Shown here in pieces: positions 1 through 6,812 of a DNA stretch of 34,292 nucleotides. Positions within the stretch are counted from its first letter, which is position 1. The number at the start of each line of letters is the position of its first letter. This stretch comes from Acidobacteria bacterium RIFCSPLOWO2_02_FULL_65_29. Its GTDB lineage: Bacteria > Acidobacteriota > Vicinamibacteria > Vicinamibacterales > CAVVIG01. The notes under the pieces were generated by a model, which saw nothing but the letters and a program-made list of their open reading frames with translations, was not told the DNA's origin and searched no databases. The translations under genes and the position numbers were made by a program. The stretch is taken from positions 1-34,292 of the forward strand of contig MEKT01000171.1 in NCBI GenBank assembly GCA_001767435.1, read 5' to 3'.

Positions 1-879
1 CGCACGAAGCGCCCTGCCACGCCCAGCTCCGACCGAGAAAAGGCTCAAGAGCGATCGTTCCCAATCCAACCCGATACGCGTGCCGAAGTGTTTTTGGCGC
101 CAATCACCCCGCAGGCTTGATGTTCGGGTTGAGGCGGAAGAAGTTGTGTCGCCGATGGTCTTCCGAGCCTCAGCGAAATCGACGATCTCAGGAAGATCGA
201 GCTCGGCGAAGTCGGCGTAGACCGTCCGAAGGAGCTCGAGGGTTCTACCCACCGGGTTCTCCGGGAGATCCGTCAGCCGCGGTCGGGCGAGCAGTTCTAC
301 CACGTGGGCTGGGAAATCAGACCGGATCTCCCCAGAGCGAATTCCGCGCTGTTCTGCCACTTCCATCTCCTTGCGTAACTTGTCGCGGATGCGCTGCAGA
401 CGTTTCCGCATGGCCGGTTCGTCCACCCCGGCCTTTTCTGCCAAGCGAGCCGTGCTCCAGTGTCCGTGGTAGCGCCGGTCGCACAACTGGCGCTCCTCAG
501 TGGTCAGCGTCAGCAACGCCTCCGCAAGCCGCTGCCGCTGCAGCTCAGACCAGCTCGTCTCCGCCTCGTCGAGCACGGGTACATCCGGAGCGTCGTCGAG
601 CCGCAGCAAAGTGAAACGTTGTGCTCGTCGCATGTTCAGGGCGACCGTAATCACGATGCGACGCAACCAGCTCACGAACGCGGCTGGCTCCTCCAGGTCT
701 CGGAGGCGCCGAAAGGCTCTTAAGTACGCTTCCTGGGCCGCGTCCTCCGCCATGCTCGAATGACGAAGAACCTCCCTCGCGACGGCGTGCACCATGGTCT
801 GGGTGGCCCGCACCAACCGACCGAACGCCTCGAGGTCGCCTGCCTGGGCACGAACAACCAGATCGTTCAGAGGCTCCAC
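1..879 (-). CDS. ECF-type RNA polymerase sigma factor with C-terminal extension, partial
   Basis: This frame starts at GTG 879, directly after an in-frame TAG, and stays open to the left edge, so the 3' end is missing (293 codons seen). Residues 8-80 fit sigma region 2, with the core-binding helix around DAAQEAYLRAFRRL (46-59). Residues 115-170 fit region 4, ending in the basic helix AMRKRLQRIRDKLRKE. Such proteins direct RNA polymerase to a small regulon. Residues 188-244 are extra: a segment with LARPRLTDLPENPVG and LLRTVYADF looks like the start of a phenylalanyl-tRNA-synthetase-like module, which I recall attached to some sigma-like proteins. After residue 244 (TIGD) the reading becomes unconvincing, and another frame reads RHNFFRLNPNIKPAG then a stop near 117, so a frameshift or rearrangement is possible there. 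No anti-sigma gene is visible upstream. Confidence 0.75.
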   Translation of the reverse strand, partial: MEPLNDLVVRAQAGDLEAFGRLVRATQTMVHAVAREVLRHSSMAEDAAQEAYLRAFRRLRDLEEPAAFVSWLRRIVITVALNMRRAQRFTLLRLDDAPDVPVLDEAETSWSELQRQRLAEALLTLTTEERQLCDRRYHGHWSTARLAEKAGVDEPAMRKRLQRIRDKLRKEMEVAEQRGIRSGEIRSDFPAHVVELLARPRLTDLPENPVGRTLELLRTVYADFAELDLPEIVDFAEARKTIGDTTSSASTRTSSLRGDWRQKHFGTRIGLDWERSLLSLFSVGAGRGRALRA

Positions 880-986
880 TTGTGGGTCCTACAGCCGTCC
901 CTTAATCGAAAAGACACAGAACCACCGAAAGTGTGACCGCTCACCACTAAACAAGAGCGCTGATACGTGAGCTGCTCGAGCTTAAA

Positions 987-1088
987 TTAGGTCGTCACCA
1001 TAGACGGAGATAGATGGCACGAGGGAAGTTCCAGGCGACCTATCCGCTGGAGATTCAGGATCGGCGAGGTGTCAGAGACAACAATCAA
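987..1088 (-). pseudogene. Frameshifted N-terminal stub of a DUF3368 (PIN-like) toxin
   Basis: Twelve bases after the UPF0175 stop a frame opens at TTG 1088 and reads IVVSDTSPILNLQRIGRLEL, the usual N-terminus of DUF3368 proteins, PIN-like nucleases normally encoded just after a UPF0175 antitoxin. The first acidic residue of the PIN site (the D of SDTSP) is present. After about 22 residues the match jumps to another frame, where AIYLRLW is read before a stop; the original frame ends at TAA 987-989 after 33 residues. A full toxin is about 150-170 residues, so the catalytic body is gone. This is a dead toxin beside an intact antitoxin-like gene. Confidence 0.75.
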
Positions 1089-1100
1089 AACTCGGAACGA

Positions 1101-1346
1101 TCAAAACCGTCCCATCTGACGAAGAGTGCGAAGGTCGGCGTGGAACTCTTCGATGCCGTAGTGGATCGGAATCTCGCGTGCCGCCAACAGCGCCTGGAAC
1201 GCGAGTTGACCGAGTCCCGCGAGACGGCTCGCCTGCGCGAGAGTCAGCCGCTCCTGCTGGAACAGCGTTACGGCAAGTTCCTGCTTCAGCTCGGGCTCAG
1301 TCATGTGCGCGGCCGCGAGTACTTCGTCTGAAATGGTGATTGGCAT
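1101..1346 (-). CDS. UPF0175 family protein, antitoxin-like
   Basis: An 81-residue protein starting at ATG 1346; the frame extends upstream but only from MPITISDEVL on does it look like a protein. The layout is typical of UPF0175: a short beta strand (PITISDEVL), a helical middle (MTEPELKQELAVTLFQQERLTL), a helix-turn-helix-like AQASRLAGLGQLAFQALLA (38-56) and the closing IPIHYGIEEFHADLRTL. Members are thought to be antitoxins or small DNA-binding proteins paired with DUF3368 toxins. The partner follows on the same strand but survives only as a stub (987-1088), so this gene is an orphan that may act alone as a regulator. Full length for the family. Confidence 0.82.
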   Translation of the reverse strand: MPITISDEVLAAAHMTEPELKQELAVTLFQQERLTLAQASRLAGLGQLAFQALLAAREIPIHYGIEEFHADLRTLRQMGRF

Positions 1347-1498
1347 AAGCCGTTGTGTGATTATACGGCCCCTTGGGTCTTGAGTGATGGCGGAGATTGA
1401 CACCGATTCAGTTCGTGCCTTTTCCTTTCCGTAGGCTCGCGCGATCGACGATGCGCGCGAACGCCGCGTCGCGAAACGGCAGTCCATTGTGTGTGGGG

Positions 1499-1542
1499 GG
1501 TCCGGCTTCAGCCGGACCAGCAGACATCCGACTAAAGTCGGA
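1499..1542. repeat. Pair of short palindromes in a gene-free stretch
   Basis: The stretch 1347-1733 has no convincing gene. Within it are two near-adjacent perfect hairpins: arms GGTCCGGCT/AGCCGGACC with a two-base loop (1499-1518), and TCCGACT/AGTCGGA with loop AA (1527-1542). Both contain the same TCCGRCT core. They do not end in T-runs, so a simple terminator is unlikely. I recall similar paired TCCGGCT/TCCGACT palindromes as dispersed repeats in Acidobacteriota genomes, but cannot count copies here; there is only one in this window. Confidence 0.7.
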
Positions 1543-1733
1543 CGCCACGACCGACAAGTGCGAACGGCCCGCGTCGCCGACGGCTCAATTCGTGCGTCTG
1601 GCGGGCGACGAGCTTCTTGCCGACTCGCTCTGCCCCTCGAGAGGCCGCTAATCAGGCCTTGTTCTCGCAAGAAGGTCTGACCGATGCAACAGCGCATGGT
1701 CCGAAAGTGAACCTTCAGTCGCGCCCGGAATAG

Positions 1734-2072
1734 GCGATCAAGATCAAGCCAGGGAGCGACACGCCCAGCATCAACCTGGGCTCGGCGGGCGTCATCCCGG
1801 TGGCGATCCTCAGCAGCCCCACGTTCGACGCCACCCAGGTGGACCCGGCCTCGGTGTCGCTGGCGGGCGCCAAGGTCAGGCTGCTCGGGAGAGGGGGGCG
1901 CTACTCCGCGTCGTTCCAGGACGTCAACGGCGACGGCCGGCTCGACCTGCTCTGCCACGTGGAGACCGCCAGCTTCTTCCTGGAGCTGGGAGAGTCGCTG
2001 GCCGTGCTGGAGGCGGAGACCTTGGACGGCCGCGCGATCCGGGGCCAGGAAACGATCCGCATCGTTCCCTGA
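1734..2072 (+). pseudogene. C-terminal fragment of an exported calcium-binding-type repeat protein
   Basis: The frame opens after TAG 1731-1733 and is clearly protein-like from its first codons: IKIKPGSDTPSINLGSAG, then VIPVAILSSPTFDATQVDPA, VSLAGAKVRLLG and DVNGDGRLDL, ending in RGQETIRIVP. This is a C-terminal module seen in many large exported proteins, where DVNGDGRLDLL is an EF-hand/dockerin-like calcium loop. The module normally follows a long secreted body; here nothing upstream belongs to it and the first start codon, GTG 1800, lies inside the module. The fragment is therefore the surviving 3' end of a lost gene, about 112 codons long. Confidence 0.75.
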
Positions 2073-2186
2073 CCCAGGCCGGGCGCGCCTCCCTGCGGCG
2101 TGCTGGCCCGTTTCTGCCGCCAGGGTCGGGGAAAGATCGGAGCGCGATGCCGACGCCGGCGCGACCGAGGTCATCGCGTACTTCGC

Positions 2187-2525
2187 CTAGTGTCGCGTCC
2201 CAGAAGTTCGTTCGCAGAAACGACTGACCTTGTCCAAGATGGTGTCGGCGGTCGCGGTCCAGACGAACGGCGAGCAGTGCGCATTGTAGTGCGCGAGATA
2301 CTCGTCAATGGCCGCCTCGAGGGCCGGGACGCTCTCGAAGGTGCCGCGGCGGATCCGCCGTGTCGTGATGGTGGCGAAGAAGCGTTCGACTTGATTGAGC
2401 CAGCTCGCGCTCGTGGGCGTGAAATGCAAGTGATAGCGGGGATGGCGCACAAACCACTGGAGGACCTTCGGCGCTTTGTGCGTGCCGTAGTTGTCCATGA
2501 TCACGTGCACGTCTCGGTCGGGCGC
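2187..2525 (-). mobile_element. IS630-family transposase fragment (C-terminal third)
   Basis: Frame open from 2525 after a TAG, first start GTG 2510. It reads DRDVHVIMDNYGTHKAPKVL, then RYHLHFTPTSASWLNQVERF, ending in an arm typical of IS630 (LEAAIDEYLAHYNAH, PFVWTATADTILDKV). The second catalytic Asp (DNYGTHK) and the Glu (NQVERF) of the DDE triad are present; the first Asp and all N-terminal DNA-binding regions are absent, so it cannot transpose itself. The fragment is bounded by a 7-base direct repeat, CGCCTAG, at 2184-2190 and 2523-2529, which could mark a microhomology deletion or be chance. No terminal inverted repeat pair is recognisable. Confidence 0.85.
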
Positions 2526-2529
2526 CTAG

Positions 2530-2838
2530 CCCAGGGTGACACAGATCAGCCGACTCCCATTCAACCATTCAAAAGAAGGGAGACGGGCGCGAGACTTACG
2601 CTGCCCTCCGTCCTGGCGTCTGCCGCGCTGGTTTTCGCGTACTCGCCAACTTCGCTGCGACCCGCGCTCGAGCGGGCGACGCCCAGGGAATGCCAAGGTA
2701 CCTATTTCGCAGTGTTCGCCCTGTTGACAACCCGTCGACGACGATGGCATCGTCGTCCCTCGACGTTGCTCGGGACGACCCTGAGTTCACCGAACGGTCG
2801 TCGTCCGATGCGATCGGCATCGGGAAGAAGCCGGATGC
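2530..2838. other. Gene-free spacer with a hairpin
   Basis: No frame on either strand here looks like protein. The only structure seen is a perfect hairpin with arms GACGACGAT/ATCGTCGTC and loop GGC at 2737-2757, extendable with mismatches to CGTCGA/TCGACG outside. A TTGACA hexamer at 2724-2729 lies just upstream but no good -10 follows at 16-18 bases, so a promoter for the gene at 2839 is only a weak possibility. Confidence 0.4.
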
Positions 2839-3105
2839 ATGGCTCAGATCACGATCAACGAAGGCTTGGCCTGGCTGAAGACGCTGAAGAAGCGCCATGA
2901 AGAGCTCCTCGCTCTTCGTAACGACAACGCGCATCGAGAGCGGCGCTTCTATGGGGCTTCTGCCGACAAAGAGATCGTCAAGGAACCTGTGTACGACGTG
3001 AAGGTCCTCGACCGGCTCGTCACGCGCGTCGCTCGCGAGATCCGCTTGCTCGAGCAAGCGCTCAAGTCGACGAACGCGCGGACGACGATTGATTGTTTCA
3101 CCTGA
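2839..3105 (+). CDS. Conserved-looking small hypothetical protein
   Basis: An 88-residue protein from ATG 2839, preceded by the purine-rich GGGAAGAAG. I do not recognise the family with certainty. It is charged and predicted mostly helical: INEGLAWLKTLKKRHEELLALRNDN, then a short RRFYGASADKE, a strand-like VKEPVYDVKVLDRLV and a helix RVAREIRLLEQALKSTNAR. The layout suggests a coiled-coil or helical-hairpin protein. The last six residues (TTIDCF) end abruptly and may be out-of-frame readthrough of a longer original. The next gene begins about 35 bases on, on the same strand. The protein-like composition, with many paired charged residues, argues against a shadow frame. Confidence 0.6.
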   Translation: MAQITINEGLAWLKTLKKRHEELLALRNDNAHRERRFYGASADKEIVKEPVYDVKVLDRLVTRVAREIRLLEQALKSTNARTTIDCFT

Positions 3106-3140
3106 TCGTGGACCTTTGGCTTTCCCCTCCAGACCTTGTG

Positions 3141-3851
3141 ATGCAGGAAATCGCTTTCGACAGGAACACCGACGGCGGTGACTTTTGGTGTGATGCCGCG
3201 CAAACCGTCGATGCGCCTGCGAAACCGTACCTGCTTCGCGTGGACTTTTCCGAGCGGAACGCCGCGCTGCCTGATCTCGCGCGTCGGTGCGGCGAGTTCG
3301 ACGTGCGGATGGAGCATCTCGTCGTCGGGGATTACTTCATCGGCGGCGGGATTCTCGTCGAGCGGAAGACGTACGCGGATTTCGCGATGTCGCTCGCCGA
3401 TGGACGGCTGTTTCCTCAAGCCGCCGCGCTGGCTCGAAGTCCGCATCGGCCCGTGGTCTTGCTCGAAGGCCCGCGGCCGCCGCGGATGCCGGATGTTCAT
3501 CCACACGCGCTGAAGGGAGCGATGGTGTCACTGGCGGTGATGTGGCGCCTTCCGGTGCTATGCGCGCGAGACCCGGAGGACTCCTTGCGAATCCTGCGCT
3601 TCCTCGCGCGACAACTGGGCAACTCAGCCCAGAGTATTCTCAGACGTTATGACCGAAAGCCGAAGCGTGCCGTGTCAAGGAAGCTGTATCTGCTTCAGGG
3701 GCTGCCCGGCGTCGGTCCGTCGCTGGCGAATCGGCTGCTGCTCCAATTCGGATCGGTGGAGCAGGTCATCACGGCCGACCAGCGCATGCTGATACAGGTT
3801 CGCGGTATTGGGCCGAAGAAGGCACAGCGAATCAGAACGCTGGTGTCGTGA
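3141..3851 (+). CDS. ERCC4/XPF-type nuclease domain protein with C-terminal helix-hairpin-helix
   Basis: Numbering is from ATG 3141 (236 residues); GTG 3138 and TTG 3093 are in-frame alternatives and none has a clear ribosome site. The nuclease motif of the XPF/MUS81/Hef family is complete: D35 and E38-R39 in LRVDFSERN, G63-D64-Y65, then E74-R75-K76 with D80 in VERKTYADF. These residues bind the catalytic metal and cut at branched or flap DNA in family members. Residues about 183-233 hold two helix-hairpin-helix motifs, LQGLPGVGPSLANRLL and VRGIGPKKAQRI, that grip DNA. No helicase domain is attached. The first 30 residues are not part of the domain and may be wrongly assigned or borrowed. A role in repair or recombination is inferred from the fold; bacterial members are uncommon and little studied. 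Confidence 0.8.
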   Translation: MQEIAFDRNTDGGDFWCDAAQTVDAPAKPYLLRVDFSERNAALPDLARRCGEFDVRMEHLVVGDYFIGGGILVERKTYADFAMSLADGRLFPQAAALARSPHRPVVLLEGPRPPRMPDVHPHALKGAMVSLAVMWRLPVLCARDPEDSLRILRFLARQLGNSAQSILRRYDRKPKRAVSRKLYLLQGLPGVGPSLANRLLLQFGSVEQVITADQRMLIQVRGIGPKKAQRIRTLVS

Positions 3852-3876
3852 CGGGACCGAGATTTCGATTGGTTCA

Positions 3877-4095
3877 TCAGGCCGCGACGACGACCGAGAC
3901 GTGCCCGTGTGCCTTGCGCGCCGGCTTCACGCGGACTTCCACGTCATGGCCGAGGGCGGCGAGAAACTCCATCAACCGCTCGGCGGAAAAGGCCCGGGCC
4001 CGCCCGCGCATCAGGTCGGAGACGTGCGGCTGCGGAATGCCGAGGATCTTGCCAGCTTGGGTTTGTGGCGAACATATAGCGAACACGGCGGTCAA
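3877..4095 (-). pseudogene. 5'-truncated XRE/HigA-type antitoxin
   Basis: The C-terminal two thirds of a small HTH antitoxin are clear: QAGKILGIPQPHVSDLMRGR is the DNA-binding helix-turn-helix, followed by FSAERLMEFLAALGHDVEVRVK and a short basic tail ending VSVVVAA. Family members are about 95-110 residues and begin with a helix plus LTQ before the HTH; here only QTQ survives. The frame can be read from TTG 4095, but its first ten residues lie inside a promoter-like sequence and are not antitoxin-like. No toxin gene (RelE/HigB type) is next to it. Upstream deletion seems to have joined a promoter to the middle of the gene. Confidence 0.7.
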
Positions 4096-4102
4096 CTGTC
4101 AA
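4070..4102 (-). promoter_or_regulatory. Candidate promoter overlapping a GTTC-N7-GTTC direct repeat
   Basis: On the minus strand TTGACA (4102-4097) is followed after 18 bases by TATATG (4078-4073). Over and beyond the -10 lies GTTC-GCTATAT-GTTC (4084-4070), an exact match to the direct-repeat LexA box described for alphaproteobacteria. It faces the truncated antitoxin at 3877. LexA specificity differs between phyla, so SOS control here is a hypothesis. Confidence 0.4.
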
Positions 4103-4198
4103 GCAACGGGGTCGTCTCGTCGAGTCGGGCTTCGGTGTCGGCTCCACGGCGCAGTGGACTCCTCCCGGCAATGTGCACCAACGAAATTGGTTGACGGC

Positions 4199-4227
4199 TG
4201 GTCAAGAAGCTCCTTCCGGGCTAGAAT
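4199..4227 (+). promoter_or_regulatory. Candidate promoter of the cytochrome c/copper protein gene
   Basis: TGGTCA (4199-4204), a 17-base spacer and TAGAAT (4222-4227) resemble a sigma-70 promoter. The start codon at 4250 follows, with GAGAGG about nine bases before it. Confidence 0.35.
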
Positions 4228-4249
4228 AAGAGTAGAGAGGTAGCCTCAT

Positions 4250-5611
4250 ATGCTCAGGGCGCGCTTCGGTCGCTGCATTTGTGCAGCTGGGATCAGTGCG
4301 GTCGTCGTCCTTCTCCTTCACGCGTCGGCCCTGCCCGGATTGGCCCAGGCCAGCGGCGGCGCCACGGCGGCGGTGACCTTCGCCAAGGACGTCGTCCCGG
4401 TTCTTCAGAAGAACTGTCAGGAATGCCATCGACCCGGCAGCATTGGTCCGATGTCGTTGAGGACCTACGAGGAAGTACGCCCCTGGGTTCGAGCGATCAA
4501 GCAGAAGGTCGTGGCTCGGGAGATGCCGCCTTACCGTTACGACCCAATCGGCATCCAGCACCTGAAGAACGACCTGCGTCTGAGCGACGCGGAGATCCAG
4601 ACGATCGTGCGCTGGGTGGACAGCGGGGCGCCGCTTGGCAACATCGCCGATCTTCCGGCGCCCGCGCAGTTTCCGGATGGCTCCAAGTGGGCGTGGGAAG
4701 ACGAGCTCGGTCCGCCCGATCTCGTGGTTCCGACCAAGCCCTATACGCTTCCGGCCAGCGGGCAGGATCGCTGGTGGCGCCCGATCGTGCCCGTGGGTAC
4801 GACGGCCGACCGCTGTATCAAGGCTCTGTCCGTCAAGCCGTCGCTCAAGGGCCGCGCGGCGGCCCACCACGCCAACAGCGACCTGATGGTCCCCGACGAG
4901 AAGAGCGGACAGTACGTCCAGCTCGAACGCGTCTCGGAGTACGCGTCCGGCAAGTCGGGAGAAATCGTCCCGGCGGATGGCTGCCGCACGCTGCCGGCCA
5001 ACTCGATGATCAGGTGGGACGTCCACTACTGGCCGTTTGGCGAGGAAGTCAAGGACGACGTCGTCGAGCTCGGCATCTGGCTCTACCCGGAGGATCACAA
5101 GGAGAAGGCGAAGCACAAGCAGGATTTGAAGTCCTACTCGCTGCTGATGAAAGGCGGCGAGCTCGAGATTCCGCCGCACGGCACGGCGATGACCCAGGGG
5201 TTTCATTCCTTCAAGACCCCGGTTCGTATCGATAGCTTCCAACCGCACGGCCACGCGCGCCTCGTGGGGATGACGGCCGAGATCTTCCACCCGGACACCG
5301 GCAAGCTGGAGATGGTGAGCTCGGTCTCCAACTGGACCAACCAGTGGCACACCAGCCACGTCTACGAAGACGACTACGCGCCGCTGCTGCCCACTGGAGC
5401 GGTCCTAGTGCTCACCGGTTACTACGACAACACCGCGGCAAACAAGGGGAACCCCGATCCGGATCAGTGGGTGGGCGGCGGAAGCCGCACGGCGGACGAG
5501 ATGTCCCACGCGTGGATTACGGTCACTCACTTGGACGACGAGGGCTACAAGCAGATCGTCGCCGACCGGGAGAGCCGCGCAGCGAAATTGTCCACCGACC
5601 AGCAGCAATAG
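4250..5611 (+). CDS. Exported cytochrome c-like protein with copper type II monooxygenase-like domain
   Basis: 453 residues from ATG 4250. Residues 1-33 are an export signal ending LPGLAQA. A class I haem c site CQECH (56-60), with a possible Met ligand in the following helix region, forms an N-terminal cytochrome domain. The rest resembles peptidylglycine-hydroxylating/dopamine monooxygenase architecture: a HH pair at 206-207 and H259 (RWDVHYWP) fit the first copper site, and HGH at 333-335 with M418/H420 in EMSHAW fit the second. Family enzymes use ascorbate and oxygen to hydroxylate substrates; here the fused haem could be the electron donor (inference). Substrate unknown. It heads a + strand run with two more exported proteins and is closed by a strong terminator at 5642. 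A structural role without catalysis is also possible. Confidence 0.78.
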   Translation: MLRARFGRCICAAGISAVVVLLLHASALPGLAQASGGATAAVTFAKDVVPVLQKNCQECHRPGSIGPMSLRTYEEVRPWVRAIKQKVVAREMPPYRYDPIGIQHLKNDLRLSDAEIQTIVRWVDSGAPLGNIADLPAPAQFPDGSKWAWEDELGPPDLVVPTKPYTLPASGQDRWWRPIVPVGTTADRCIKALSVKPSLKGRAAAHHANSDLMVPDEKSGQYVQLERVSEYASGKSGEIVPADGCRTLPANSMIRWDVHYWPFGEEVKDDVVELGIWLYPEDHKEKAKHKQDLKSYSLLMKGGELEIPPHGTAMTQGFHSFKTPVRIDSFQPHGHARLVGMTAEIFHPDTGKLEMVSSVSNWTNQWHTSHVYEDDYAPLLPTGAVLVLTGYYDNTAANKGNPDPDQWVGGGSRTADEMSHAWITVTHLDDEGYKQIVADRESRAAKLSTDQQQ

Positions 5612-5641
5612 AATCTGAAGCCGTATTTTGGTGGGAGTTGA

Positions 5642-5672
5642 AAAGAGCCTCTCGAACGTCGAGAGGCTCTTT
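5642..5672 (+). terminator. Rho-independent terminator
   Basis: A perfect 14-base stem, AAAGAGCCTCTCGA paired with TCGAGAGGCTCTTT around a three-base ACG loop, lies 31 bases after the stop of the cytochrome/copper gene. The paired A and T runs make it usable in both directions. Confidence 0.88.
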
Positions 5673-5763
5673 CGCTGTTTGGTGAATCCCCGCACACGCG
5701 CCGCCGTAGGCAGGACTGACGTCCTGCGCGACACGCCGGCGCAAACTGATTGAGGAGGCGTCA

Positions 5764-6789
5764 GTGCTTGCACGATGGTTCGTCGGCGGATTCGCAGTCG
5801 CGATATTCATCGGCTCGTCACCGCTGGAAGCGCAGCTTCCGCGACCACTTGTTCCCCTGCCGGAGAAGGGACTCAGGGTTGTTCCCTTTTTCGATGGCTG
5901 GTACGCGAACCCGGACGGCACGATCAGTTTTTCTTTCGGCTACTCCAACCTGAACAAAGACACGGTGGTGGAGATCCCCCTCGGTCCGGATAACTTCATC
6001 GTGCCGAAGGAGTATGACGGGAGGCAACCGACCGCCTTTTTGGTCGTCGCGCCCGAGCCCCCGGACGGCGGTGGCGGCGGTGGCAGAGGTGCCGGCGCCA
6101 GCCCGGATGCCGCCGCAGGCGCCGGTGCCGCCGCCAGCGCAGGTGCCGGTGCAGCCGCAGGTACTGGTGCCGCCGCCGCAGGTGCCGGTGCCGCCAGAGG
6201 TGGCGGCGCAGCCGCAAACAGGGGTCGCGACCGGGACAGAGAGCGGGGCGTCTTTACGGTCACGGTGCCCGGCAGTTATAAGGGCGATGTCGTCTGGACA
6301 TTGCGCTACGCGGGCCAGACCTTTTCCGTGCCGGCAAGGGCAAAGTCCACGGCGTACCAGCTCAGCTGGCCGGCGGCGATGGGGTCGCTTCCGCCACTCC
6401 TCAGCTTCCAGCCGAGCGGCGCGACCGGCCGTGGTCCGACTGGAATCCAAGGAGCTCCCTTGCAAGCCAAGGTCGGAGCGCCCCTCCCATTGACGATCTG
6501 GCTCACCGACGATGCCGTGCACGACAAGGAGCCAATCAAGTTCGGACGTGAAAGGCCCGGGATGAACGTGTCTTGGTACAAGCACTCGGGCCCTGGTCCT
6601 GTCGTCTTCGATCCGCAGAAGGCGCCGTTCCCGACTCCGACGGGCCAATCGACGACGACAGCGACCTTCAAGGAACCGGGCGACTATGTGATCCGAGTCA
6701 AGGCCGATGCCTTCGGTTATGCGGATTCCTCTTCCGGAAACCAGTGCTGCTGGACGAACGGCTACCAGAAAGTCGCGGTGACGCGATAG
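5764..6789 (+). CDS. Exported protein of unknown function with Gly/Ala-rich linker
   Basis: 341 residues from GTG 5764, chosen because GAGGAG sits six bases upstream (5752-5757). Residues 1-23 form a signal peptide. Two beta-rich parts, about 35-95 (VPFFDGWYANPDGTISFSF) and 160-341, are separated by a low-complexity stretch of Gly and Ala (about 101-150) closed by a charged cluster (RGRDRDRER). The C-terminal part looks like an immunoglobulin-type fold (TATFKEPGDYVIRVKADA) and carries a CC pair (QCCWTNGY). I do not recognise a named family. It lies between two other exported proteins on the same strand, so it may be a periplasmic or surface partner of the cytochrome/copper protein, though a terminator separates them. 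Confidence 0.8.
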   Translation: MLARWFVGGFAVAIFIGSSPLEAQLPRPLVPLPEKGLRVVPFFDGWYANPDGTISFSFGYSNLNKDTVVEIPLGPDNFIVPKEYDGRQPTAFLVVAPEPPDGGGGGGRGAGASPDAAAGAGAAASAGAGAAAGTGAAAAGAGAARGGGAAANRGRDRDRERGVFTVTVPGSYKGDVVWTLRYAGQTFSVPARAKSTAYQLSWPAAMGSLPPLLSFQPSGATGRGPTGIQGAPLQAKVGAPLPLTIWLTDDAVHDKEPIKFGRERPGMNVSWYKHSGPGPVVFDPQKAPFPTPTGQSTTTATFKEPGDYVIRVKADAFGYADSSSGNQCCWTNGYQKVAVTR

Positions 6790-6812
6790 GAGTGAGACTC
6801 GACGGGGGAGGC

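Noticed and set aside
1101-2174. Long minus-strand frame of 357 codons
   Set aside because: Only its last 81 codons look like a protein (UPF0175). The rest lies antisense to the exported-protein fragment and is Arg/Pro-rich shadow translation.
3093-3140. Extending the ERCC4-type nuclease to TTG 3093
   Set aside because: No ribosome site, overlap with the preceding gene, and the added 16 residues have no family counterpart.
4202-5359. 385-codon frame antisense to the cytochrome/copper protein gene
   Set aside because: The plus strand carries a signal peptide, CXXCH and copper motifs in order; the antisense frame is mirror composition only.
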